This document shows positions 35,819 to 45,115 of a stretch of DNA of 64,000 nt, piece by piece. How positions within the stretch are numbered: the stretch's first letter is position 1; each line of letters begins with the position of its first letter. The position numbers were made by a program, and so were the translations under genes. Source of the stretch: Algoriphagus terrigena DSM 22685 (lineage in GTDB: Bacteria > Bacteroidota > Bacteroidia > Cytophagales > Cyclobacteriaceae); contig NZ_AUBW01000026.1 in the NCBI RefSeq assembly GCF_000429445.1, positions 1 through 64,000 of the forward strand. Reading direction: 5' to 3'. A model generated the notes under the pieces. The model made no database searches. It saw nothing but the letters and a program-made list of their open reading frames with translations, and was not told the origin of the DNA.

Positions 35819-38755
35819 TTAATCCAGGAGCGCCCGGATATCCTCATTGTCCAGACTCTTCATAAAGCTTTCTTCGTTGCTGATCAGCTCGCCAGCCAAA
35901 GCCAATTTGCGGTCCTGAAGCGCCATGATCTTTTCCTCGACGGAGCCGCGCGTGATGAATTTGTAGATGATGACCTTGTTTTCCTGCCCGATCCGGTGCG
36001 CCCGGTCGATGGCCTGCGCTTCCACTGCCGGATTCCACCAAGGGTCAAGCAAGAACACATATTCTGCTTTCGTCAGGTTGAGTCCGACGCCACCGGCTTT
36101 CAGAGAGATGAGAAACACCTTGATGTTTTCGTCATTTTGGAACTTCTCTACCTGTGCCTGACGGTCTTTGGTCGCGCCGTCCAGATAGGCATAGGGGATG
36201 TTATTTTCATCCAGATAAGCCCGGACGATGCTCAGGTGCCGTACAAATTGACTGAAGACAAGCACCTTGTGGTTTTCGGAGATCGTCTCCTGCAGCATGT
36301 AGGTGATGTCTTCCAGCTTACCGGAATCGTCTTTGTAATCTTCCCGGACTAGTTTCGGATGGTTGGCGATCTGGCGCAGCTGGGTCAAGCCACGAAGCAA
36401 TGTGAATTGCTGCGAGCCCCGTCCGCCGCCGTTTAGTTCGCCGATGATCTTTTCCCGATAATAGGTTTTTACCTCTTCGTAGACTTTTTCCTGCTCTGGA
36501 GTCATGTCGGAATACTTCACATTGGTGAGTTTTTCCGGCAGGTCTTTGGCGACTTGGGATTTGAGTCTTCGGAGGATAAAGGGCTTGATCATCGCGTTGA
36601 GACGACCGGCCTTTTCCCGGTTGTTTTCCTTCTCAATGGGCTGGAGATACTGCTTCTTGAAGAGCGCTTGATTGCCCAGCAAACCCGGATTGACAAAGTT
36701 CATCTGTGACCAAAGATCCATGGTGCTGTTTTCCACCGGGGTACCGGTCAGGATCAGGCGTCGTTTGCTTTTCAGCTTGTTGACGGCCACGGCGATGTTG
36801 GACGTTGGATTTTTGATGGCCTGGGATTCGTCCAGGATCACGTAGTTGAAGTAGAAATCCTTCAGCACATCGATGTCCAGTCTCACGATCCCGTAGGAGG
36901 TCAGCACGATGTCGTAGCCTCTGAACTTCCAGGGATCTTTGAGTCGCTGCGAACCGGAATAGACGAGGATCTTGAGATCAGGAGCAAACTTTCTAGCCTC
37001 GAGTTCCCAGTTGTAGATCAGGGAAGTGGGCATCACCAGCAGGGAGGTGAACCCGGGATTTTCCTCTTTCTCATGTGCCAAAAGTGCCAAAGCCTGCACG
37101 GTCTTACCCAGACCCATGTCATCGGCCAGGCATCCGCCAAACTGGTATTCATTCAGAAACCGCAGCCAGTTGTACCCAGCATGCTGGTACGGGCGAAGGG
37201 TGCCTTCAAAATTGCCCGGGAGCTCGTAATCGTCGATGGCGTCGAAGTTTCTCAAACGCTCGAGCTTCAGGCTGAGGTTGAGGCGGATCAGCTCGCCGTT
37301 TTGCAGTTCGCGGGCGAAAGCCAGGTGATGCTTGCGCAGCACAAGCTCCTCCTGCGAGCGCTCCTCGATGAAATTGAAGAGCTCAGAGTAGTTGACAAAC
37401 CACGAGGCCGGGATGACGGCGGTTTCCCCGTTTGGAAGCTCAAATTCCGATTTACCCTGGATGAGCAGCTTTCTGATCTTGGCAAAAGGCACGAGGTAAA
37501 CCCCGAATTTGATCAGCGCTTTGACATCAAACCAGTCGATGTTTTCATTGACTTCGATGGTAATCTGCGCTTTGCCGATATGGAATGTCTTGCCGGACAG
37601 GCTGCCGCGCTGCTCGATCTTGATCTTGTTTTCTTCAAGATAGTCTTCGTTGTTTCCCAGCCATTCAAACGCTTTGGTCTTGGGCAAGGCAAACTTTCCG
37701 TGGACGAAAACCATCTGTTTTTTCTTCAGAATGGTCTCGAATTTCTTCTCTACGAGGGGTGTCCTGACGGTTTTCCAGAAGGTGTATTCACCGTTGTTGT
37801 CCTCAAACCGGCAGGAATTCCCGCTGTTTTCTCCGTCTGCAGAGGCGATTCCAAAATCAAAATCGCCGTATTTGAACCGGAGCTGGAAGACGATCACCTC
37901 TTCATTGGGCGACTCGATTTCTCCTCCAAAGAGGTCCTCGGCGGCGTTTCCAGGGAGTTCGTTGAAGGTAAGCAGCGCTTGGGGAGTACCTTGCTCGGTG
38001 TGGATGTCGAAGCCTTTGGAATGGACATCAAATTGCGTAATCAGGCTGGTGACAAACTTGCGGTAGTATTCCGGCTCAAATTTGCGCTCGACCATCACGC
38101 GGCTTTTGGTCAGGAAAGCCTGGAGTTTTTTACCGTCAATTCCTTTTGCGAAGTGGTAGAGTTGCTGATTGACAATCAACCATGCGGGATCCTTGCAGAT
38201 CAGGTAGCCGCCCTTGTGCTGCCAGTCCAGCGGAGTGTCTTTGAATGTGACCCGTGGGTAGTATTGGGTGTTGTATTCGTTCTTTTCAAAGTGGAAAATC
38301 ACGTTCGCCGGTTCGGCATTGACCTGGATTTCCTTCCAGGTTGGGTTGCCGTCGCTGGCCATTTCGAACAGCCTCTTGCCGATCAGCAGGGGCAGAATCT
38401 TTGAGCGTTTGATCTCGATGTTTTTAAACAAGAGCTCCTGGATCGTCTTGTCCTCGGTCTTTGGATCAAAGATCTTGGCCAAAAAGTCTTTTGGGCGCAG
38501 GTTCCCCTTCTTCATGTATGGCTTGACCACGACCTCAGGCTGCATCGAATCCATCAGCTTGATCAGCTCATAATCGGCCTTGTCCATACCGGAGTCAAAC
38601 TCCTTGGCATTTGCCGAACTGATATTTTGGTAGGCGAGTGAAAGCCTGCCTTTTTCATCCAGCTGAACTGCAAATGATTCAAACAGTAAGCCCAGATGTT
38701 CATGGCTGAAGATAGAGTATACTATTTCAAAAGGCTGATCGGAATTAACTATCAT
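35819..38755 (-). CDS. SNF2/HepA-type DEAD/DEAH-box helicase
   Basis: A 978-residue protein with a long N-terminal region (~500 residues, unrecognised, acidic and hydrophobic alternating) and a SNF2 ATPase motor. Motif I is DDMGLGKTVQALALL, motif II DESQ in VILDESQAIKNP, motif III LTGTPVEN; the second half has VFSQF, LISLKAGGVGLNLTKA and the motif VI region QAIDRAHRIGQ. Bacterial SNF2 proteins remodel protein-DNA or polymerase complexes. It stands alone, without the methylase or nuclease partners that would suggest a defence island. Confidence 0.93.
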   Translation of the reverse strand: MIVNSDQPFEIVYSIFSHEHLGLLFESFAVQLDEKGRLSLAYQNISSANAKEFDSGMDKADYELIKLMDSMQPEVVVKPYMKKGNLRPKDFLAKIFDPKTEDKTIQELLFKNIEIKRSKILPLLIGKRLFEMASDGNPTWKEIQVNAEPANVIFHFEKNEYNTQYYPRVTFKDTPLDWQHKGGYLICKDPAWLIVNQQLYHFAKGIDGKKLQAFLTKSRVMVERKFEPEYYRKFVTSLITQFDVHSKGFDIHTEQGTPQALLTFNELPGNAAEDLFGGEIESPNEEVIVFQLRFKYGDFDFGIASADGENSGNSCRFEDNNGEYTFWKTVRTPLVEKKFETILKKKQMVFVHGKFALPKTKAFEWLGNNEDYLEENKIKIEQRGSLSGKTFHIGKAQITIEVNENIDWFDVKALIKFGVYLVPFAKIRKLLIQGKSEFELPNGETAVIPASWFVNYSELFNFIEERSQEELVLRKHHLAFARELQNGELIRLNLSLKLERLRNFDAIDDYELPGNFEGTLRPYQHAGYNWLRFLNEYQFGGCLADDMGLGKTVQALALLAHEKEENPGFTSLLVMPTSLIYNWELEARKFAPDLKILVYSGSQRLKDPWKFRGYDIVLTSYGIVRLDIDVLKDFYFNYVILDESQAIKNPTSNIAVAVNKLKSKRRLILTGTPVENSTMDLWSQMNFVNPGLLGNQALFKKQYLQPIEKENNREKAGRLNAMIKPFILRRLKSQVAKDLPEKLTNVKYSDMTPEQEKVYEEVKTYYREKIIGELNGGGRGSQQFTLLRGLTQLRQIANHPKLVREDYKDDSGKLEDITYMLQETISENHKVLVFSQFVRHLSIVRAYLDENNIPYAYLDGATKDRQAQVEKFQNDENIKVFLISLKAGGVGLNLTKAEYVFLLDPWWNPAVEAQAIDRAHRIGQENKVIIYKFITRGSVEEKIMALQDRKLALAGELISNEESFMKSLDNEDIRALLD

Positions 38756-38910
38756 GAATAAGTAGCTACTATATAGCGTTAGAAACTAACTCCTGGCGCT
38801 GACAGCAGCCGATTGGCGTTAGCACATGGATATACAAATTGGAAATTACTCAAAATGCCCGGTTCTTTCGAACTAGAAGGCCTCTTTTTTGGGAAAAAAA
38901 GGCATAAAAG

Positions 38911-38936
38911 AGGCCCGGACTTTTAAAATCCGAGCC
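38911..38936 (-). terminator. Terminator of the ileS-lspA operon
   Basis: Read on the minus strand, arms GGCTCGGA and TCCGGGCC flank a nine-base loop, followed by TCTTTT and a further T run. A second, larger inverted repeat (GGCCTCTTTT/AAAAGAGGCC at 38879-38915) overlaps it. Lies 25 bases past the lspA stop. Confidence 0.7.
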
Positions 38937-38959
38937 TTGAATTGGATTATTTCAATTTG

Positions 38960-39580
38960 TCAGGAAAAGGTTTCTGTTTTTTCCGGAGCGATTTCTTCTT
39001 TTTTCTCAGGAAAGAAGCGGTTCTGGAAGATCAAAATAATACCCACTCCTACGAAGATCGCTGCATCTGCGATGTTGAAGATCGGCCAAAGTGCCGTATA
39101 GCTGCCACCCCAAAGCGGTACCCACTCCGGGACGTGACCTTCCCAGATATCAAAATAGAACATGTCCACGACCTGCCCATGAAACCAGGGTGTCGGGGCA
39201 TTGTAGGGCGCATTGTCCAGCCAGACGCCGTAGAAGATGGAATCTACCAAGTTGCCGATCGCGCCACCCAGGATCATGGCGATGCACAGGATGTACACCG
39301 GGTGGTTTCTCTTGTCGATGATATAGGTCAGGTAGTATCCGATCCCCACCATCGCCACGAGGCGAAAGGAAGTCAGGATCATCTTGCCGTATTCTGAACC
39401 TAGTTCCATCCCGAAGGCCATCCCCGGATTGGTGGTGTAATGAAGCTTAAACCAGTCGCCAAAGATGGGGATCTGGCCAGGAGTGCCAAAATCCATCTCA
39501 AAATGCACCAGCATCTTAACTATTTGATCAATGGCAATCACCAATAGGGCGACCCCGAAATACTTTAAATACTTATTCAT
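38960..39580 (-). CDS. lspA: Lipoprotein signal peptidase II
   Basis: Inner-membrane aspartic protease that cleaves prolipoprotein signal peptides at the lipobox, matching the many lipoproteins in the window. The 206-residue protein has four membrane helices; catalytic aspartates lie in GNLVDSIFYG and FNIADAAIF. It is longer than the ~160-residue E. coli enzyme because of an extended periplasmic loop (about residues 125-165), usual in Bacteroidota. It starts five bases after ileS, so the two form an operon. Confidence 0.95.
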   Translation of the reverse strand: MNKYLKYFGVALLVIAIDQIVKMLVHFEMDFGTPGQIPIFGDWFKLHYTTNPGMAFGMELGSEYGKMILTSFRLVAMVGIGYYLTYIIDKRNHPVYILCIAMILGGAIGNLVDSIFYGVWLDNAPYNAPTPWFHGQVVDMFYFDIWEGHVPEWVPLWGGSYTALWPIFNIADAAIFVGVGIILIFQNRFFPEKKEEIAPEKTETFS

Positions 39581-39585
39581 CTGTT

Positions 39586-42500
39586 TCAGGCTTTGGCCTT
39601 TTCTAGTTTAATGGCCAGTTCGAAGTCATCCATATCCAATACCGTCCCGTCAGATACCGACGCCAGAGTCAGTGTGAGTGCCTGGGTTTCGGACTGGATA
39701 TACTGACCAAAGGAGGAAACGGCTGCATTTACGAGCTCGTTGTCTTCGGACACAATGATGTTGATTTTATCCTGAACTTCCAATCCCATCTCTTTTCGTA
39801 GATTTTGGATGCGGTTGACCAGATCACGGGCGATTCCTTCCTGCTTGAGTTCTTCGGTCAAAGTCACGTCCAAAGCGACGGTCACTCCCTGATCGGAAGC
39901 GACAAACCAGCCGGGAATATCCTGAGAAGTGATCAATACTTCCTCAAGAAGCAAGACGATGCTTTCTCCCTCGACCTCAACGGAGATCTGTCCCTCGCGT
40001 TCGATCTGCGCGATTTCGTCCTGTCCCCAGGCGTTGATCGCAGCGACGACGAACCGCATCTTTGGTCCGAGTTTTTTACCCAAGACGGGCAGGTTTGGTT
40101 TTACGTTTTTCACCAAAATGCCCGATGCATCGTCCAGAAACTCGATGCCTTTGATGTTGACCTCGGATTTGATCAGGTCGGCCACGTGCTCGATTTGAGC
40201 CTGGGTCTTTTTGCTGAGCACCGGGATCAGGATACGCTGCAGTGGCTGTCTGACTTTGATTCCGATCTTTGGATTTTTTCTCAGTGAGTGTACCAAAGAA
40301 GAGATCGTCTGCGCCAAGTCCATGCTGGCTTCCAGATCCGGATTGATCAGCGCGCTGTCCGCAGAAACCCAGTCCGACAGATGGATGGATTCTTGGCCGC
40401 TTTCCCCGGCCTCAGTCAGATTTTGATACAGCCAGTCTGCATAGAACGGCGCAAAGGAAGACATCAGCTGAGTCAGGGTAAGCAGCGCTTCGTAGAGTGT
40501 CTCATACGCCGACTGCTTGTCCGCATTCATATCTCCTCTCCAGAATCGCTTTCTGGCCAGGCGAACGTACCAGTTGGACAGGTGATCCACGGTGAAGTTC
40601 ATGATGGCGCGGGTCGCGCGGGTCGCGTCGTAGTTGTCCATAGATTCCTCTACTTCCGCGATCAGGGATTGCAGCTTGGAGACGATCCACTGATCGAGCT
40701 CTGGCCGCTGGTTGACGGGTACGGACTTGGATTTGTCGTAGACAAAAGCATCCAAGTTGGCGTAGAGCGCAAAGAAATTATAGGTGTTCTGAAGCGTGCC
40801 AAAGAAGCGACGCTGCACCTCGGTAACTCCGTCCAGGTTGAATTTCAGGTTGTCCCAAGGGTTGGCATTGCTGAGCATGTACCAGCGCAAAGCATCCGGG
40901 CCGTATTCTTTCAGGGTTTTGAAGGGATCCACCGCATTGCCCAACCGCTTGGACATTTTGTTGCCGTTTTTGTCCAGCACGAGTCCGTTGGCGATCACAT
41001 TTTTGAAGGCCACGCTGTCAAACAGCATCACGGCAATCGCGTGAAGGGTAAAGAACCACCCACGGGTCTGATCCACGCCCTCGGCGATGTAATCGGCCGG
41101 ATAGTTGGCTTTGAAGATATCTTCATTTTCGAAAGGAAAGTGCCACTGCGCATACGGCATCGCTCCTGAGTCAAACCAAACGTCGATCAAATCCGGCTCC
41201 CGAAGCATCTTTTCGCCCTTGGAGGACACCAAGATGATTTCATCTACATAGGGTCTGTGAAGATCCAGCTCTTTGCCTTCGTAAGGAGACTTTTCCATAA
41301 ATCCCGCCGCGATGGACTTCTCCATTTCGGCATTCAGTTCAGCGATGGAGCCGATGCATTTCTCTTCGGTCCCGTCGGAGGTTCTCCAGATCGGCAGCGG
41401 CGTCCCCCAGAAGCGGGAACGGCTGAGGTTCCAGTCCACGAGATTTTCCAGCCAGTTGCCAAAGCGGCCCGTGCCGGTCGCTTCGGGCTTCCAGTTGATG
41501 GTCTTGTTGAGCTCGACCATCCGGTCCTTGTATGCGGTTGTTTTTACAAACCAGCTTTCGAGCGGATAGTACAAGATCGGCTTGTCCGTTCTCCAGCAGT
41601 GTGGATAGGTGTGCTCGTATTTTTCGACCTTGAAGGCCTTGTTTTCATTTTTCAGGATGATCGAGATGATCACATCGGTGTTCTTGTAATCCGCCGCGTT
41701 TTCATCGTCCTCGAGGTAGTTTTTCACATAGAAATCATCCGCTCCGTACGTCTTGTGGGCGGCGATTGCATGCTCCTGCATCTTGGCAGCCAGGTATTCT
41801 CCGACCACGGGCAGGAATTTGCCTCGCTTATCCACCACTGGCATCTCATTCCCCAGTTCGTCTTTGACAAAGACGCCAGGCACCTTGTTTTGCACCAAAG
41901 TTCTAAAGTCATCCGCGCCAAAAGCCTTCGCCAAGTGCACGATCCCTGTACCGTCTTCGGTGGTCACGTAATCTCCAGAGACGACCGTGAAAGCTGGATT
42001 TGGCAGGGCCAAGGCTGCGATCGGGAACAATTGCTCGTACTCCCAGCCCAGCATGGATTTGCCTTTGAACTCTTCGACCACTTCGTAAGGGATCAATTTG
42101 TCGCCCGGTTTGTAGTCTTCGATTTTGAGCTCGGCGGCTTTTGGATTGAGGTAGGCAGCCATTCGGGGCTTGGCCAAGATCACCGTTACCGGCTCGAAAG
42201 TATAGGGATTGAAAGTCTTCACTTTCACATAATCCAAGTTTTCCCCGATTGCCAAAGCCGAGTTGGACGGCAAAGTCCAAGGCGTGGTCGTCCAGGCCAG
42301 GATGTAGGTATTTTCTTCACCCTTCAGCTTAAACTGCGCCGTGATCGAGGTGTCTTTTACGTCTTTGTAGGTGCCAGGTTGATTCAGTTCGTGGGAACTC
42401 AAACCTGTCCCGGCAGCCGGGGAATAAGGCTGGATCGTGTAGCCTTTGTAGAGCAAATCTTTGTCATAGAGCCTCTTCAGCAGGCTCCAAAGCGACTCGA

Positions 42501-42969
42501 TGTAGTTGGGCTCAAACGTGATATACGGATCATCCAGATCGACCCAATAGCCGATTTTCTCGGTCAGGTCGTCCCACTCTCCCTTGAATCGCATGACCGT
42601 CTCCCGGCACTTGCGGTTGTATTCCTCGACGGTGATTTTCTTGCCGATGTCCTCCTTGGTGATGCCGAGTTCCTTTTCCACCTGCAGTTCCACGGGCAGA
42701 CCATGGGTATCCCATCCGCCTTTGCGTTTGACCTGAAATCCTCGGAGAGTCTTGTATCGGCAGAAGATATCCTTCAGCGTGCGGCCCACCACATGGTGAA
42801 TCCCCGGAGTGCCATTTGCCGAAGGCGGACCCTCGAAAAAGGTAAAAGTCTCCGCGCCGTCACGGTTGGCAACTGACTTTTCGAAAATCTTTTTTTCTTT
42901 CCAATACTCAAGGACTGACTCCCCGATCTGCGGATAGTCGACCTGCTTAAATTCCTGATACGTTTTCAC
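39586..42969 (-). CDS. ileS: Isoleucyl-tRNA synthetase
   Basis: Charges tRNA-Ile. The 1127-residue protein is of the longer type. The HIGH-equivalent motif is PGIHHVVGR near residues 55-63, as in the eukaryote-like clade, and KMSKRLGN provides the second ATP motif in the middle; the editing domain lies between, and the C-terminal half has anticodon-binding helices. IleS proteins of this clade are often naturally less sensitive to mupirocin; whether this one is cannot be told here. It leads the ileS-lspA operon. Confidence 0.97.
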   Translation of the reverse strand: MKTYQEFKQVDYPQIGESVLEYWKEKKIFEKSVANRDGAETFTFFEGPPSANGTPGIHHVVGRTLKDIFCRYKTLRGFQVKRKGGWDTHGLPVELQVEKELGITKEDIGKKITVEEYNRKCRETVMRFKGEWDDLTEKIGYWVDLDDPYITFEPNYIESLWSLLKRLYDKDLLYKGYTIQPYSPAAGTGLSSHELNQPGTYKDVKDTSITAQFKLKGEENTYILAWTTTPWTLPSNSALAIGENLDYVKVKTFNPYTFEPVTVILAKPRMAAYLNPKAAELKIEDYKPGDKLIPYEVVEEFKGKSMLGWEYEQLFPIAALALPNPAFTVVSGDYVTTEDGTGIVHLAKAFGADDFRTLVQNKVPGVFVKDELGNEMPVVDKRGKFLPVVGEYLAAKMQEHAIAAHKTYGADDFYVKNYLEDDENAADYKNTDVIISIILKNENKAFKVEKYEHTYPHCWRTDKPILYYPLESWFVKTTAYKDRMVELNKTINWKPEATGTGRFGNWLENLVDWNLSRSRFWGTPLPIWRTSDGTEEKCIGSIAELNAEMEKSIAAGFMEKSPYEGKELDLHRPYVDEIILVSSKGEKMLREPDLIDVWFDSGAMPYAQWHFPFENEDIFKANYPADYIAEGVDQTRGWFFTLHAIAVMLFDSVAFKNVIANGLVLDKNGNKMSKRLGNAVDPFKTLKEYGPDALRWYMLSNANPWDNLKFNLDGVTEVQRRFFGTLQNTYNFFALYANLDAFVYDKSKSVPVNQRPELDQWIVSKLQSLIAEVEESMDNYDATRATRAIMNFTVDHLSNWYVRLARKRFWRGDMNADKQSAYETLYEALLTLTQLMSSFAPFYADWLYQNLTEAGESGQESIHLSDWVSADSALINPDLEASMDLAQTISSLVHSLRKNPKIGIKVRQPLQRILIPVLSKKTQAQIEHVADLIKSEVNIKGIEFLDDASGILVKNVKPNLPVLGKKLGPKMRFVVAAINAWGQDEIAQIEREGQISVEVEGESIVLLLEEVLITSQDIPGWFVASDQGVTVALDVTLTEELKQEGIARDLVNRIQNLRKEMGLEVQDKINIIVSEDNELVNAAVSSFGQYIQSETQALTLTLASVSDGTVLDMDDFELAIKLEKAKA

Positions 42970-43848
42970 TGGTTTCTTTCTGGTGAATTGGGAGTTGGGG
43001 AAGATTTGGGCGTGCCCCGCCTTGAAAAAAGGCGGGTCGGGCTATCCGCTGTATCCCGTCTCCCCGAGAAAATCGGGGTGCCGGGATGCCGCTTCTATCC
43101 CTCACGCGGGCCATCCCGCTCAAAACAAGCCACAAAGATAGAAGAATTGGGCTTTTCGGGGAGATGGAAATTGGAAATAGGGAAAAAGCTTGAGTTTTGG
43201 ATCAAGTGGTGTCTTCAAAAGGGATTAAAATCAGGAGAAGGCTCAGGCCTGAAGGGCCGATTTATCCCAACCCAGTCCGATAGGGCTGGGTTTTGCAATC
43301 GACTCGATACCCGTTAGGCCTGAAGCGCCGATTTCCAAAATCAATAATCAGGAACAAAATCGGTCCTTCAGACCTTTGTCCTTTGCGTGTGTCCCACCTT
43401 TCCCGGAGCTCATCCGCTCCGGGCTGCTATAAATCAGGCTTTCAGCCTGGATAGTTCCCACAGGTTCGGGTTTCTAATTCAGCCATTTGAATCGGAATGT
43501 GGCATTCCCCCAAAATTGGGTAATTGATTGGGCTAAAGCCCGGATGCCTCTTGCATCATTTCAATCCTCCCGCCCCGAAAGCTTTCGGGGCAGGAGGCAA
43601 TTCATAGCCTGGTTTCCAACCAATTGAATAGGAATGTGGCTTTAGCCCATTCCTCTGGGGATTCAATTACATGCAGGGCTTTAGCCCAATCTTGGGAAAT
43701 ACATCCAAACACCAGGATTATCAGCTATTGTCGTCCTGTGCGGAATATAATTCTGTTAAAATTTCAACCTAAATATTTTATTTTTAAACGGGCAATTATT
43801 TAAATTAGTAGGAGTTAATCTATTTTTCACCATTTAATCTTTTTCAAT
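42970..43848. repeat. Intergenic cluster of strong palindromes
   Basis: No gene in 879 bases. Several independent hairpins are present: CCCGCCTT/AAGGCGGG (43016-43036), CCCCGA/TCGGGG (43062-43078), CCCGGAGC/GCTCCGGG (43402-43423), CAGGCT/AGCCTG (43435-43449), GGGCT/AGCCC (43530-43541), and a 32-bp near-perfect palindrome centred on AAAGCTTT (43566-43597). The word GGCTTTAGCCC then recurs twice by 43690. The 43010-43129 block looks like a complete structured repeat of the kind scattered between Bacteroidota genes. Confidence 0.65.
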
Positions 43849-44331
43849 ATGAGCACAGACAATCTGGTCTCGGTCGATATCCCCGACGGGGAAATCGCCC
43901 AAGTACTGGCGGCCCTGACCACCGCATCCGACATCCTCATGAAGTACCTCATCGCACTGACTCCCGAGCAGCGTGCGAACATGCTCAAGCTGGGGGACGC
44001 CTCGGTGGCTTTCGCCTCCAAGGCCATGGAGTACCTGAAGTCCAGCCCCACCTTTCTTCCGGCGACTGTGAGCGCCGTGGAGATGGAAAAAGACTGGAAA
44101 GTCTTCAACCAGCTTATGCCTGTCATTCACCTGCTGGACAAGCTCTACAGCGGGGTCAGCGATACGTCTATGGAGGCAGGCTCGGAGCTGTACAAAAACT
44201 GCCTGCTGTACTACACCGGTGCCAAGATCGGCGCAGAGATGAACTACCCGGGAGCCAAGCCCATCAGCGAGGATCTCGGCAAGCGATTCAAGGGACAAGG
44301 CCGCCGCAATGGCCCCCCTCCCACAGAGTAA
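43849..44331 (+). CDS. Hypothetical helical protein, 160 aa
   Basis: ATG 43849 gives a soluble, largely helical protein without signal peptide or membrane segment. Helices alternate small and hydrophobic residues (GEIAQVLAALTTASDILMKYLIALT, then FNQLMPVIHLLDKLYSG), and the C-terminal 25 residues are basic and Pro/Gly-rich (GKRFKGQGRRNGPPP). No family is recognised. It has its own terminator (44354-44383) and lies between the palindrome cluster and a tandem repeat array, in an accessory-looking region. Confidence 0.75.
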   Translation: MSTDNLVSVDIPDGEIAQVLAALTTASDILMKYLIALTPEQRANMLKLGDASVAFASKAMEYLKSSPTFLPATVSAVEMEKDWKVFNQLMPVIHLLDKLYSGVSDTSMEAGSELYKNCLLYYTGAKIGAEMNYPGAKPISEDLGKRFKGQGRRNGPPPTE

Positions 44332-44353
44332 GGTTGTTTGATTACCTCAGTAC

Positions 44354-44383
44354 AGGGCCGACAGCATCGCTGCCGGCCCTTTC
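44354..44383 (+). terminator. Intrinsic terminator of the 160 aa gene
   Basis: Arms AGGGCCG-A-CAGC and GCTG-C-CGGCCCT with an ATC loop, followed by TTTCT, 22 bases past the stop. It argues against transcription continuing into the repeat array as one coding unit. Confidence 0.75.
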
Positions 44384-44449
44384 TATTGCCGCCCGCAACG
44401 CACGGGACATACTTGGTATACTCCGAGGTATGTCGACTGAGCTCCGGGG

Positions 44450-44829
44450 CAAAAAACTTCGACGCAGCAGGTAACTGGAGAAGCACTTTGGTAAAAAACT
44501 TCCCTTTCCCGCCAAACTTGAACGCCTCGGAGGCTAAAAACTTCGCCACTCTGGTAAACTTGAAATGCTCGTCCGGTAAAAACTTCACTTCCCACCCAAA
44601 CTTGTTTCACTCCGGGGCGAAAAAGTTATCCTCTGAGCATAACTTTCGAAGCTCCGAGGTTAAAAAGTTATCCTCTGAGCATAACCTTCGAAGCTCCGAG
44701 GGTAAAAGGTTATCTTCCGAGCATAACTTTCGAAGCTCCGTGGGTAAAAAGTTATCCTCTGAGCATAACTTTCGATGTTCCGAGGGTAAAAGGTTATCCT
44801 CTGAGCATAACTTTTTATCAGCCGAAGAA
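44450..44829. repeat. Nine-unit 42-bp tandem array with hairpin-forming units
   Basis: Nine head-to-tail units, each exactly 42 bp: the shared AAAAACTT/AAAAAGTT anchor recurs at 44456, 44498, 44540, 44582, 44624, 44666, 44708, 44750 and 44792. Units 1-4 are diverged and share only the anchor, an AAACTTG-like middle and a CTCCGGxG end. Units 5-9 are nearly identical, and each holds an inverted repeat AAAGTTAT-N9-ATAACTTT. Because 42 is divisible by three, a plus-strand frame stays open (14-residue repeats KxLSSEHNxRSSEG), as does a minus-strand frame. The plus frame lacks an ATG and begins before the upstream terminator, so I read this as a DNA or RNA array rather than a gene. There are no unique spacers, so it is not CRISPR. 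Confidence 0.85.
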
Positions 44830-44911
44830 AAAACAGCGAGCATCCAAAAAACACCTTTTCGTTTTCAGGAAGACTGATATCTTTAGGGAACAGATTTCAT
44901 ACACGCAGTCC

Positions 44912-45115
44912 ATGACCACAGCAGAATACAGCATCAACACCCGTTATCGCTTGGGAAACGCATGGGGCTTTCACATCGGAGGATACCAGCCTGCCCCGAA
45001 ATGGATTAAAGACGGAATCCTTGATTTCGAAGACATTATGCATTATGAGGAGATTATTAAGACATTGGCGGAGAGGGAGAGAGTTATTAGGGAGATTGAT
45101 GGGGTGGGGATATGA
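44912..45115 (+). CDS. Hypothetical 67 aa protein
   Basis: ATG 44912 encodes a short polar protein with an aromatic first half (TRYRLGNAWGFHIGGYQPAPKW) and a charged helical second half (EEIIKTLAERERVIREID). No family is recognised. Its stop overlaps the ATG of the next gene by four bases (ATGA), which suggests translational coupling and supports it being real. Confidence 0.5.
   Translation: MTTAEYSINTRYRLGNAWGFHIGGYQPAPKWIKDGILDFEDIMHYEEIIKTLAERERVIREIDGVGI

Noticed and set aside
37073-38404. 443-codon plus-strand open frame
   Set aside because: Opposite strand of the SNF2 helicase; no independent coding evidence.
35819-38755. SNF2 helicase as part of a defence island
   Set aside because: Neighbours are phoH-type, ileS and lspA housekeeping genes; no methylase, nuclease or other defence component is adjacent.
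41257-42876. 539-codon plus-strand open frame
   Set aside because: Opposite strand of ileS; the real gene has both synthetase motifs and full length.
42988-43317. 109-codon plus-strand frame upstream of ileS
   Set aside because: Runs through the hairpin-rich repeat block with no protein-like features.
44450-44829. CRISPR array
   Set aside because: Units are contiguous without unique spacers and no cas gene is nearby.
44338-44877. 179-codon frame across the 42-bp array
   Set aside because: Starts at TTG, has no internal ATG near the start and begins before the intrinsic terminator at 44354-44383; the open frame follows from the repeat length being divisible by three. Kept as a repeat.
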